From Caldilineaceae bacterium SB0661_bin_32 (lineage in GTDB: Bacteria; Chloroflexota; Anaerolineae; Caldilineales; Caldilineaceae): 64,000 nucleotides of DNA. The stretch is from contig VXMH01000071.1 of NCBI GenBank assembly GCA_009841235.1, forward strand, positions 124,001-188,000, given 5' to 3'. The position numbers and the translations under genes were made by a program. Positions 9,118-17,567 of this stretch are shown here, piece by piece. The notes beneath the pieces were generated by a model. That model worked only from the letters and a program-made list of their open reading frames with translations. It made no database searches and had not been told where the DNA came from. Positions within the stretch are counted from its first letter, which is position 1. Every line of letters starts with the position of its first letter.

Positions 9118-11045
9118 TGCGGGTCGTCGCCACTGCAGGGCACGTGGACCACGGCAAGTCGACACTGGTCCAGGCGCTGACGGGAAGTAACCCCGACCGA
9201 CTTGAAGAAGAAAAACGTCGCGGGCTCACCATCGTGCTCGGCTTCGCCTGGATGGACCTGGCAATGCCCGGCGGTTCTGTAGAGCCTGTCAGCATTGTTG
9301 ACGTACCCGGCCATATCGACTTCATCAAGAATATGCTTGCCGGCGTCGGCAGCGTCGACGCCGCAATCCTCGTCATCGCTGCAGACGAGGGGGTCATGCC
9401 CCAGACCCGTGAACACCTTGCCATACTGGACCTGCTCGCTCTCCCCGATGGCTTGGTTGCCCTCACAAAGACAGATCTGATCGACGACCCCGAGTGGCTG
9501 GAACTGATCGAGCTTGACATTCAGGAGATTCTTGCCGGCACTCGATTGGAGGCCGCGCCAATCGTGCGCGTGAGCGCACAGACCGGCGAAGGTCTGGATC
9601 ACCTGAGATCGTCTCTGGCAAGCGCTCTGACGGCGCTACCCCCCCGCCGCGATCGAGGCCGACCGCGTTTGCCCATCGATCGAATTTTCAGTCTGCCCGG
9701 CTTCGGCACAATCGTTACCGGCACGCTGAGCGACGGACATCTTGCTGTGGGGGAACCGGTAGATATTCTTCCCGACGGGCCTTCGGGCCGCGTGCGGGCA
9801 CTGCAGACGCACAAGCAGGAAATCGAACGCGCGCTGCCCGGCAGCCGGGTCGCCGTAAACCTCAGCGGCATCGCTACCGACGAAATCCGCCGCGGACAGG
9901 TAGCCGTCACCCCGGGAACGCTGCGGGCGACGCGACTGCTCGACGTCTCCTTTCGTCTACTGCCCGACGCGCCCAAGCCGCTGCGTCACAACACAGCCGT
10001 AGACCTGTTCAGCGGAGCGTCGGAGACGCCCGCCCATTTACGTCTCCTTGCTGCTGAGGAGCTGCCTCCCGGCGGCGAGGGATGGCTGCAGCTGCGCCTC
10101 GATCGCCCGATTCTTGTCGCTGCCGGGGACCGGTTCATTCTGCGCCAGCCATCTCCCAGCCTCACCCTGGGGGGCGGCGAAGTCCTCGACCCACACCCGC
10201 GCCGGCGCTATCGCCGTAACGACGCCGCAGTGATCACCAGGCTGGAAACGCTGGCGCAGGGGAGCCCTGATGAGGTCGTGCTTCAGAGCCTGGAACGAGA
10301 ACCTTTGCTTGCTGAGCAGGAACTGATCGCCGCTTCCGGACTCGATAGAGAGGTTGCCGGTACGGCAGTTCGACAGCTTCTCGACGACGGGCTGATGCGT
10401 GGATTGGACGACCAGCGACTCCTGATTAGCGAATCGGCATACCAGCAGGTCGTCGCTGACATGCAATCGCTCCTTGCCGAGTTCCACCACCGCAACTCTT
10501 TGCGACAGGGCATGCCCCGCAGTGAAGTGCGCAGCCGTCTGCGGGTGGTCGGTGCTGGAGGCGTGCGCAAAGAGTTGCCCCAACGAGCTTTCAATGACCT
10601 GGCCTCGCAGGCGAATGAGGACGGGCTGGTTGCAAGTGAAGAAAACACAGTCCGCCTTCTTGCGCACAGCGTCCGCTATTCAGCCGAACAGCAGCGGGCC
10701 GTTGACCGAGCGCTTCAGTCCTATGCCGACGCGCCATTCAGTCCGCCCAATGCAATCGAAACCCACAATCTTTTGAACGGCGATGAAGATCTTTTGGAAT
10801 CGTTGGTCAAACGGGAGATTATCGTCCGGCTTCCCGGCTCCGTCTATTTTCGCCAGGAGGACTTCGACGCCGCTACACAGAAAATTATTGAACTGGCCCA
10901 GGCCAAAGGGGCGATAACGCTGGCTGACGTGCGCGATCTGCTTAGCACCAGTCGCAAATACGCGCAGGCGCTCCTGGAAGAGTTGGACGCCCGCCGCGTT
11001 ACACGCCGAGTGGGGGATGAGAGATTGTTAAGAGGAGTTGAATGA
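9117..11045 (+). CDS. selB: Selenocysteine-specific translation elongation factor SelB
   Basis: A 642-residue translational GTPase that delivers selenocysteyl-tRNA to UGA codons marked by a SECIS element. The GTPase domain shows GHVDHGKST (residues 8-16), the switch region RRGLTIVLGFA, DVPGH and TKTD. Domains II and III follow (LPIDRIFSLPGFGTIVTGTL), and the C-terminal ~250 residues have the winged-helix repeats that bind SECIS RNA (for example the LRQGMPRSEVRSRL segment). Length is normal for the family. The start overlaps the stop of the coiled-coil gene. No selA, selD or tRNA-Sec was seen in this window, nor any gene with an obvious in-frame UGA, so the rest of the machinery must be elsewhere. 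Confidence 0.93.
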   Translation: MRVVATAGHVDHGKSTLVQALTGSNPDRLEEEKRRGLTIVLGFAWMDLAMPGGSVEPVSIVDVPGHIDFIKNMLAGVGSVDAAILVIAADEGVMPQTREHLAILDLLALPDGLVALTKTDLIDDPEWLELIELDIQEILAGTRLEAAPIVRVSAQTGEGLDHLRSSLASALTALPPRRDRGRPRLPIDRIFSLPGFGTIVTGTLSDGHLAVGEPVDILPDGPSGRVRALQTHKQEIERALPGSRVAVNLSGIATDEIRRGQVAVTPGTLRATRLLDVSFRLLPDAPKPLRHNTAVDLFSGASETPAHLRLLAAEELPPGGEGWLQLRLDRPILVAAGDRFILRQPSPSLTLGGGEVLDPHPRRRYRRNDAAVITRLETLAQGSPDEVVLQSLEREPLLAEQELIAASGLDREVAGTAVRQLLDDGLMRGLDDQRLLISESAYQQVVADMQSLLAEFHHRNSLRQGMPRSEVRSRLRVVGAGGVRKELPQRAFNDLASQANEDGLVASEENTVRLLAHSVRYSAEQQRAVDRALQSYADAPFSPPNAIETHNLLNGDEDLLESLVKREIIVRLPGSVYFRQEDFDAATQKIIELAQAKGAITLADVRDLLSTSRKYAQALLEELDARRVTRRVGDERLLRGVE

Positions 11046-11085
11046 TGAGCGGAATCGAATACCGCCGCCCTGGTCGGACAGAGCC

Positions 11086-14000
11086 CTAGAACAGTCGCAT
11101 TTGCTGGTCGTCGGCCCTCTTGCGGGACCGACGCGGTTCGGCCTGCCGCACCTCCTGCAGGGCCGTCTCAATATCGGTGACAAAACCTGAGAGCCGGTTC
11201 TCCATCGATTGCCCGAACAGAAAGCGCCGGCCGGCGTATGTCAGGATCAACCGCCGTTGCGCACGTGTCATGCCCACGTAGAAAAGCCGTCGCTCCTCAT
11301 CCAGGTCAACGTCCCGGTTGGCTGGCGTATAGGGTAGAAGCCCCTCCTCACAGCCTGCAATGAACACGACAGGGAACTCCAATCCCTTGGCGGCATGGAG
11401 ACTCATCAGCGTCACCCGGTCGGCCCGACTGTCGTACTGGTCCGCTTCACTCTGCAATGATACCGTCGTCAGAAAGTCCTGCAGCCGGTTTAGAAACGGC
11501 GCTGCGCGACGCTGCAAGCGGTTGATTCGCTCCTCTTCGGCTTCGCTGAATTCGGTGCCGCGCAATCCAGCCCAGCCCGCGGCCGCGATTTGAAGCTGCG
11601 AAGATAAGGGCGCGGAGGCATCTCTGGCCAGCTTCTCCACGAGTTCAACCGTTTGCGCCAACCGTTCTCGCTGAGGTTGCCGCAAGGTACCTGTTCTCGC
11701 CGCCGCTGCGATAGCTTTGGGCCAGGCCTCCGGGATGCTGCGCCCCCCGGACTCTTTGATCTGCTTCTCCGCCAGATCTGCCGCTTCGTCATCCGTTAAC
11801 GCCCTCTTTCCTTCCGTAAGGATTCGCTGCCAGTGGACTGGGCTGTCCGGAGCCAGTGTCAGCCACAAGAGCGCCACAATCTCCTGCACCGGCCTCTGTT
11901 CTGACAGGGCCGACCCCCCGATCGTCGAATAGGGGATGCCCGAGCGGTCGAATGCCTCCTCCATCAGCCTGGCCTGGGCATTGAGACGGTAGAGGACGGC
12001 GAAATCGCTGAATGTAAAGTCCTCAGGCAGACCGTTGTCGTCAACTCGTCCTGAATCCAACGAAAAGTAGCTGATCCCACCCACCATCTGTTCCACCTGG
12101 TGGACGACATACTCTGCTTCGGCCTTATCGGTGGGAGCGCGGTAGACGTCCAACTTTACCTGCTCGGCAAAGTCGGCGACCAGTGCAGTCGCCTGATGAT
12201 CGGGATTGCGGGAGATGACCTGCATTGCGGCGTCCAGAATCGTCTGGGCCGACCGGTAATTTCTCTCCAGGTGGAGGCGCCTACCACCGGGAAAGTCATC
12301 CTCAAAGGAGAGAAAGTAGCGGCGATCGGCGCCCCTGAATCCATAAACTGCCTGGTCCGGATCTCCGATCACGCAGAGATTGGCGCCACCCGCCGCCAGT
12401 AATGTCAACAGCCTGTGCTGCGCCGCGTTCACATCCTGATATTCATCTACAGAGATCCAGCGAAAGCGCGTCTGTACCGCGCTTAAGACCGCCGCGTCCG
12501 TCTCCAGCAGTTGGGCGGCCCGCAAAATCAGATCGTCAAAATCGAGCGCGTTGGCCTCTTCGAGGGCGGCTTGATAGCGAGTCCAGGTTTCGCTGTCGCT
12601 TTCCTCAGTTTGTCCCTCTGTGGTCGCTGCCGTTAAGCTATTCTTGCGTGCCGATATCTCTTCCAGCGCCGCCCGCAACTCCCTTGCTCCCAATTCTGGG
12701 CAGGCCCGCCTCAGTAACGTCTGCCGATCCGGATCTGCGAGAATGGTGAAATCGTGAGAAATCCCGATTGCATTGCCGAACTCCCTGAGAAGGCTGGCGC
12801 CCAACTGATGAAACGTCCCGACCGTGATTAGCGATGATCTTTCCGTGCCCAGCAGTTCGGTCAGCCGCTCTTGCATTTCTTCGGCCGCCCTGTTTGTGAA
12901 CGTGACTGCCAGGATCGAAGACGGCGCCGCCCCCTTCCCCTCGATCAGACGTGCAATGCGCACGGTCAGGGTGCGAGTCTTGCCGGTGCCCGGACCGGCA
13001 ACGATTGCCAGTGGCGTACTGGTATGTGCGGCAGCGGCCTGCTGTTCCGAATTGAGCTGATTGAACCAATCGGACTCAGTTTGGCCGCCTGCTCCCTGGT
13101 GGCTCCGTGGGTCGGAAGAGGCAAGCTCGTTGGACGCCAAATCGAAAGGCAAACTATACTGAATCTCCTCTTCCGCCAAGGCGTTCTCTTCAGGCGGTGC
13201 AGCCACTTTTGACAGCAGACTCTCATCTCTTTCCCTGAGAAGCTCCCGCCCTGCTGTTGTCGCGCCGCTTTCCTCTTTTGCCGCCGCAGACTCGCCCGCG
13301 AACATCCCAAGCTGGAAAGAAGAAAGCCTGTCTGCCTCCCCGTCAAACATGCGGATAACGCCGTATTCGCCGTCGAACCCGCTCTTCGCAACCACCTCAC
13401 CTTTCCGCATTCGCCGGATTCCCTCAGCCAGAACCGGGCCGCCTGCCGCCGAGATGTCCTCAAGCGGGACTGCTTGCAGGATCGCCAGCTCCGGCCCCAA
13501 CCGTCCCAACAGTCTCAGATACTCGGTCTGCACGCGTTTGGAGTTAGGGCCAACGTCCAGAATTTCGCCCAGCGCCTCGGGCAGCGGAATAAGGCTGGTG
13601 AAAGGAGCCGCCGAAGAAGGACGTGTGCCGGGGACGCGGTCGGCCAGCTCCTCGACCCTGTGGTAAACACCGACAGTCACCGGCTTGCCGCACTGCGAAC
13701 AAAGTCCCCTGTTGGCGACCGTTGTAACCGGCTCCCAGCAGACTCCGCATTTGCGATGGCCGTCCAGATGATATTTGCCTTCCTCCGGGAAGAACTCGAT
13801 AGTGCCCAGAAACTCCGTGGGGTCACCGCTCTTCAGAGCATTGAATAGCGCGTCATAGCTCAACTCGGTATCAAAGACGGTGGCTTCGCGCGCCAGTTTT
13901 GGCGGTGAGTGGGCGTCGGAATTGGAGACGAGGGTGTAGTCATCCAGCCACGAGACGCGCCAGTTCATCGGCGGGTCGGATGAGAGACCTGTCTCGACCG

Positions 14001-14583
14001 CGAAGATGTGGGGGGTGAGATCGGTAAAGCATTCCTCAAGCGAATCGAATCCGGACTTTGAACCGAGGATCGAGAACCAGGGTGTCCAGATGTGCGCAGG
14101 AATCAAATGGCACCTGTCGTCCACCTCCAGCACGATTTCCAACAGGTCGCGGCTGTCCAGACCCAGGATCGGACGGCCGTCCGCGCGAATGTTGCCGATC
14201 TTTTCCAGCTCGGCCTGCAGAATCGCGGTCGCCTCGACCGTAGGCGCAAACACGACGTTGTGAACTTTGCGCGTGCGGTCATACTTCTTGTAAATGTTGC
14301 TGATCTCGCCGCCGATCAGGAATCGGACAGGCCCTTCACAGGATGGGGGCACCTCTTCGGCGACAGTTGCGGCGCACTCAGGTTTCAGTTGAAACAACCC
14401 GTCTTCCGCTGGCGTCAATTTCGCCTGCATTTCCGCCAACCAGCCAGGATGCGCGATATCGCCCGTGGCGACAACCTGTACGCCCTTGAGCTGTGCCCAC
14501 TTCCACAGGTGCTCAAGGGTCAGGTTCTTGCTCGTGGCTCGCGAAAAATGGGAGTGCAGATGAATATCGGCGACTAGCTTCAT
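11086..14583 (-). CDS. Endonuclease Q-like PHP nuclease fused to a UvrD-type DNA helicase
   Basis: A 1165-residue two-part protein. Residues 1 to about 400 match endonuclease Q, which nicks DNA 5' of deaminated bases: metal-binding DIHLHSHFSRA, TGDIAHPGW, LIPAHIWTPWFS and SNSDAHSP, then a four-cysteine zinc site (CGVCWEP and CSQCGKP). After a linker of roughly 100 residues comes a superfamily-1 helicase with all motifs: AGPGTGKTRT (around residue 531), DEYQD, GDPDQAVYGFRG, ERNYRS, LHAAKGLEFPVVF and FYVGMTRAQRR. Its start overlaps the nitroreductase stop by four bases (ATGA). The fusion suggests one enzyme that nicks at uracil or hypoxanthine and unwinds from the nick; that is inference. Confidence 0.9.
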   Translation of the reverse strand: MKLVADIHLHSHFSRATSKNLTLEHLWKWAQLKGVQVVATGDIAHPGWLAEMQAKLTPAEDGLFQLKPECAATVAEEVPPSCEGPVRFLIGGEISNIYKKYDRTRKVHNVVFAPTVEATAILQAELEKIGNIRADGRPILGLDSRDLLEIVLEVDDRCHLIPAHIWTPWFSILGSKSGFDSLEECFTDLTPHIFAVETGLSSDPPMNWRVSWLDDYTLVSNSDAHSPPKLAREATVFDTELSYDALFNALKSGDPTEFLGTIEFFPEEGKYHLDGHRKCGVCWEPVTTVANRGLCSQCGKPVTVGVYHRVEELADRVPGTRPSSAAPFTSLIPLPEALGEILDVGPNSKRVQTEYLRLLGRLGPELAILQAVPLEDISAAGGPVLAEGIRRMRKGEVVAKSGFDGEYGVIRMFDGEADRLSSFQLGMFAGESAAAKEESGATTAGRELLRERDESLLSKVAAPPEENALAEEEIQYSLPFDLASNELASSDPRSHQGAGGQTESDWFNQLNSEQQAAAAHTSTPLAIVAGPGTGKTRTLTVRIARLIEGKGAAPSSILAVTFTNRAAEEMQERLTELLGTERSSLITVGTFHQLGASLLREFGNAIGISHDFTILADPDRQTLLRRACPELGARELRAALEEISARKNSLTAATTEGQTEESDSETWTRYQAALEEANALDFDDLILRAAQLLETDAAVLSAVQTRFRWISVDEYQDVNAAQHRLLTLLAAGGANLCVIGDPDQAVYGFRGADRRYFLSFEDDFPGGRRLHLERNYRSAQTILDAAMQVISRNPDHQATALVADFAEQVKLDVYRAPTDKAEAEYVVHQVEQMVGGISYFSLDSGRVDDNGLPEDFTFSDFAVLYRLNAQARLMEEAFDRSGIPYSTIGGSALSEQRPVQEIVALLWLTLAPDSPVHWQRILTEGKRALTDDEAADLAEKQIKESGGRSIPEAWPKAIAAAARTGTLRQPQRERLAQTVELVEKLARDASAPLSSQLQIAAAGWAGLRGTEFSEAEEERINRLQRRAAPFLNRLQDFLTTVSLQSEADQYDSRADRVTLMSLHAAKGLEFPVVFIAGCEEGLLPYTPANRDVDLDEERRLFYVGMTRAQRRLILTYAGRRFLFGQSMENRLSGFVTDIETALQEVRQAEPRRSRKRADDQQMRLF

Positions 14584-15245
14584 TCTATCTGCCAGCTGTT
14601 CCAGTAGGTCCTGTCGCGCATCGGCTTCCGTTTGGCCGGGCGGAAGTCGTCGCCCTTAAAGTAGGCGACCGGCAGCAGCGCGGCTTGGGAGATATCGTCG
14701 GGAATGCCCAGCATCTCGGCGATTTCGCGTTCATGCCGCAAATGAAGAGTTGTCCAGGCAGAGCCTAGTCCTCTGGCTCGAAGCGCCATCATGAACGACC
14801 AAGCGGCCGGCAGGATCGAGCCGTAGTGCCCGGCCTGTGAAGCCGGAGCGGCATCCTCAGGGCGGCCTTCGATGCAAGGGATAACCAGGACTGGAACATT
14901 CTGTAAATTGTCGGCCAGATATTGGGCGGAGCTGATTACACGCTGCATCTGTCTATCTTCGGCGGTCGCGTCCGGTCCTGTAGGCACACTCCGAGTGGCG
15001 TTGTAGCCGTACCACACCTTACGGTATCGCTCCGCGATGAAGCGCTTCTTCTCGCCATCGGTTACCACAACGAAGTGCCAGTTCTGACGGTTGCTGCCTG
15101 TTGGGGCCTGCCCCGCAATCTCCAGGCACTGCTCGATGATTTCGCTCTCTACCGGACGATTCAGGTCCAGCCGCTTTCGCACCGAACGCGTGGTCGTCAG
15201 CAGATGGTCGGCAACTGCCAGGTTTTCAGGCGTTGACAGAATCAT
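14580..15245 (-). CDS. Nitroreductase family protein
   Basis: A 221-residue FMN-dependent nitroreductase-like flavoprotein. The FMN-binding pattern is seen in TTRSVRKRLDLN near the N-terminus, in APTGSNRQNWHFVVV, and in the C-terminal GLGSAWTTLHL. Members reduce nitro compounds, quinones or dehalogenate substrates with NAD(P)H. The start at 15245 forms an ATGA overlap with the stop of the Uma2 gene, and its own stop overlaps the start of the helicase fusion, so it is the middle gene of a tightly coupled operon. Substrate is unknown. Confidence 0.85.
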   Translation of the reverse strand: MILSTPENLAVADHLLTTTRSVRKRLDLNRPVESEIIEQCLEIAGQAPTGSNRQNWHFVVVTDGEKKRFIAERYRKVWYGYNATRSVPTGPDATAEDRQMQRVISSAQYLADNLQNVPVLVIPCIEGRPEDAAPASQAGHYGSILPAAWSFMMALRARGLGSAWTTLHLRHEREIAEMLGIPDDISQAALLPVAYFKGDDFRPAKRKPMRDRTYWNSWQIE

Positions 15246-15973
15246 TTGGCCTCCTTGCGGCGCCGCGCCAGCGCGGCACAAAATGTCTTGTGTTCCTGAG
15301 AATCAAGCCCCTGCTCAAGCGTCTTCAACATGCGGGAGAGATCTCCTGCCAGGAGGGCATCGGGCAGCAACCACAGACCCGGGAACTGTTCACCTCTAAG
15401 CACCCCGTTCTTGTCCGGCTGCTGCTCCTCATAGACGCCGTCGCGCAGAATATGCCAGATTACACGTTTCTCATAGGCTAAATACACGATGTACTCAGGC
15501 ACGCCATTTCGGGCGTAGACCCGTTTTTTCTGGTTCAGATCATAGCTGGCACTGCTGGCGGACACCTCCAGAATCAGTTCCGGCGCGCCTTCCAGATAGC
15601 CGTCCTCTCCAACACTGGAACCTCCCCCGGATTCCGGGGTTAGCCGCAATAGAGCATCAGGCTGAGGCTCGTTCTCTAGGTCAAGTCGCAGAGTCGCGTT
15701 GTCGCTGCCTTCTGAGCCTGGTGTGGCAGCTATATATGTACCGATCCAGACTATGGCGTCGAAGTGTGGTTTTCCGTGTTCGCGATATCGTGCCGGGGAT
15801 GGCATATACACGACTCCTTCAATCAGTTCCGCTTTCTTTATTTCAGGGTGGGCCGAGTAGATGCGCTCAAACTCGGCGCGCGTCAGCCGATCGCCGTTGT
15901 TCAGAGGCGGAACCGGGGTCTCTATTTCTGCCATCGGAGACGTTGGCGAGCGTTCGACTGTCGATACAGCCAT
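15242..15973 (-). CDS. Uma2 family endonuclease-like protein
   Basis: A 243-residue Uma2 (DUF820) protein with a restriction-endonuclease-like fold. It shows the family pattern AELIEGVVYMPSPA, then PDALLRL and APELILEVSASSASYDLNQK, which carries the Asp, Glu and Lys positions of the PD-(D/E)XK core, and the family-typical KKRVYARNGVPEYIVY. The biological role of Uma2 proteins is poorly known despite being abundant in Cyanobacteria and Chloroflexota. Here it is the first gene of a coupled operon with a nitroreductase and an EndoQ-UvrD fusion. Confidence 0.85.
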   Translation of the reverse strand: MAVSTVERSPTSPMAEIETPVPPLNNGDRLTRAEFERIYSAHPEIKKAELIEGVVYMPSPARYREHGKPHFDAIVWIGTYIAATPGSEGSDNATLRLDLENEPQPDALLRLTPESGGGSSVGEDGYLEGAPELILEVSASSASYDLNQKKRVYARNGVPEYIVYLAYEKRVIWHILRDGVYEEQQPDKNGVLRGEQFPGLWLLPDALLAGDLSRMLKTLEQGLDSQEHKTFCAALARRRKEAK

Positions 15974-16037
15974 TGCAGTCCTCCTTGCCCAACTGGCAGT
16001 GCGTTGACCGCATTATACCCGATCCAATTGACCGGAT

Positions 16038-16808
16038 TCAATCCGCCCACTGGCGGTCCATGATCGAGTAGCCGCCGTCCACGACCAGAGTGGTGCCAGT
16101 GACAAACTCGGCCGCGTCGGAAGCCAGGAAAATGGCAGCCCCGGCCAAGTCGTCGGACGTACCCAGGCGCCTGGCTGGCGTCTTATGTCGAATCTCCTCT
16201 CCCAGTGGCCCGTCAAGGAGTTCCCGGTTGAGGTCCGTTTTGTGCCAGCCGGGCAGCAGAGCATTAACCTGGATGTTGTGAACAGCCAGCTCAACCGCCA
16301 GCCCGCGCGTCAGACCCAGGATGCCGGTTTTGGCCGCAGCATAGTTGGTGACATTGGGGGGCCCCAGCAACGAGTACATTGACCCGATGTTGATGATTTT
16401 GCCCCCGTTTCCGGCGTTTACCATCGCCTTGGCCGCGGCCTTTGCACAGTAAAAGCCTCCGTTGAGATGCGTGTCTATGACTGAATGCCAGTCCTCCGTA
16501 TCCATGTCCAGTATGTTGATGCGGCGGGCGATGCCTGCATTGTTGACCAGGATGTCAAATCTGCCGTGTCTTTCGACGATCGCCGCCACCGCCGCGTTGA
16601 CCGCCTCTTCGTCCCGCACGTCCAGAGAAATGACTTCGTGACCGTCTCCCAGCTCTAGTGCTACAGCAGCGTTTTTCTGCGGATTCCTTCCGCTGGCAAT
16701 GACAGTGGCGCCCATCGCCTTGTATCCCAATGCGATCGAGCGGCCGATGCCGCCGTTAGCGCCGGTAACCAGCGCGACCTTGTTGTGTAAGGAAAATGAA
16801 CTCTGCAC
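16038..16808 (-). CDS. SDR family oxidoreductase (gluconate / deoxygluconate dehydrogenase-like)
   Basis: A 256-residue classical short-chain dehydrogenase. It has the cofactor loop TGANGGIGRSIA, the NNAG motif, and the Ser-Tyr-Lys catalytic set in INIGSMYSLLGPPNVTNYAAAK spread over residues about 140-162. The C-terminus (VDGGYSIMDRQWAD) resembles gluconate 5-dehydrogenase and KduD-type enzymes. The start is taken as GTG at 16808 because AGGAGG lies seven bases upstream. It is transcribed away from the aromatic operon. Substrate is inferred only to family level. Confidence 0.85.
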   Translation of the reverse strand: MQSSFSLHNKVALVTGANGGIGRSIALGYKAMGATVIASGRNPQKNAAVALELGDGHEVISLDVRDEEAVNAAVAAIVERHGRFDILVNNAGIARRINILDMDTEDWHSVIDTHLNGGFYCAKAAAKAMVNAGNGGKIINIGSMYSLLGPPNVTNYAAAKTGILGLTRGLAVELAVHNIQVNALLPGWHKTDLNRELLDGPLGEEIRHKTPARRLGTSDDLAGAAIFLASDAAEFVTGTTLVVDGGYSIMDRQWAD

Positions 16809-17060
16809 GTAAATCCTCCTGAAAGTGATGCTGATAATCAAGCCGCATCTGTGTTCTCTGAACGGAGAGACAATGAGCGACTATACAATAAGCCGATTTC
16901 AGATCTATTTCTCTTTGAGTCGGTCTTTCCGCCATTGTCGGGGAAGGGGAATAGATATGCAAGATGAAGACGGGTTCAGCATCTGTCGCTTCTTGAAAGA
17001 GAGCGGCAAAGGTCCTTGGCCGTCCGTGATCACTTTGTGTTGAATTCTGTCGCGAGAGAA

Positions 17061-17089
17061 TTGACAACGATGCCGGGGTGTGGTAATCT
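17061..17089 (+). promoter_or_regulatory. Promoter of the aromatic amino acid operon
   Basis: A consensus TTGACA at 17061-17066 and TAATCT at 17084-17089 are spaced by exactly 17 bases. Transcription would start near 17096 and yield a leader of about 470 bases before aroH, which contains the putative leader peptide and terminator. The rest of 16809-17060 shows no gene. Confidence 0.75.
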
Positions 17090-17261
17090 CTCCCTCAATG
17101 TCCTGAAGAAACTCGCAAACGCTCAACAAAGAGGACGACTCGACAGAGTGACTAAAGAACGAAGCGAAACGCAAGTGACAATTGCCGACCTGATTCGAAA
17201 CGAGGACGATTCGCTCCTTCCGATCAACCTGTTGGATGGTCCGTCAGCCGCGGAGATCCTG

Positions 17262-17378
17262 TTGTCCAGCAACCTGCGCCATGAGTGGCGCGGGTTTTCT
17301 TTTGGCAACTTTTGGTTTGGTTATTATTTTGGCGTGAACCAACCGTCTCCACTTGTTGAGGAGCGTTGGGCTGTGTAG
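17262..17378 (+). CDS. Putative aromatic-rich leader peptide (attenuation of the aro/phe/tyr/trp operon)
   Basis: A 38-codon frame starting TTG at 17262, six bases after a CGGAG site (17251-17255), encodes a peptide whose centre reads FSFGNFWFGYYF: five Phe, one Trp and two Tyr among 12 residues. It ends at TAG 17376-17378, 25 bases before an intrinsic terminator and upstream of an operon for Phe, Tyr and Trp synthesis. This is what a transcription-attenuation leader should look like, but sensing all three aromatic amino acids. The start is uncertain: the frame is open further upstream (GTG at 17148 or 17175 are alternatives), and no ATG is in frame after the predicted transcription start. 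Confidence 0.65.
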   Translation: MSSNLRHEWRGFSFGNFWFGYYFGVNQPSPLVEERWAV

Positions 17379-17415
17379 AGGCAGTCGGCGTAAAGACACT
17401 CAGAGCGTGGAGACG
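17344..17415 (+). promoter_or_regulatory. Antiterminator pairing of the aromatic attenuator
   Basis: CGTCTCCAC at 17344-17352, inside the leader frame, is perfectly complementary to GTGGAGACG at 17407-17415, which is also the 5' arm and loop of the downstream terminator. The two structures are mutually exclusive. A ribosome stalled at the Phe/Trp/Tyr codons (17295-17330) would leave the first segment free to pair and block termination; a ribosome finishing the peptide sits between the two segments and prevents the pairing. A weaker local hairpin (17344-17350 with 17360-17365) could sequester the first segment too. Confidence 0.65.
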
Positions 17416-17432
17416 AACTCCACGCTTTTTTT
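17404..17432 (+). terminator. Rho-independent attenuator terminator
   Basis: A nine-base-pair perfect stem (AGCGTGGAG at 17404-17412 with CTCCACGCT at 17418-17426) has a five-base loop and is followed by seven T residues. It lies before, not after, the operon, about 135 bases upstream of aroH, so it is an attenuator rather than an end-of-operon terminator. Confidence 0.8.
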
Positions 17433-17567
17433 GTTGGCCTCGAGGCAGTTCTGCCCGCAGTGCGTGCATATACTTGCCACACACAACGACGGCCGACATA
17501 AGCCTGATTCGCCAGCTGTTGAATCTTCCAATGTACGCAGGACGCAGCGAAAGAACTGGAGAGAGCC

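Noticed and set aside
17281..17337. ATG-started short frame as the attenuator leader peptide
   Set aside because: It encodes a hydrophobic, Leu/Ile/Gly-rich 18-residue peptide with only two Phe and no ribosome site, whereas the overlapping frame is rich in all aromatic residues.
16809..17567. T-box riboswitch before aroH
   Set aside because: The gap has a terminator and precedes an amino acid operon, but no AGGGTGGNACCGCG core or stem-I signature is present; the leader-peptide model fits better.
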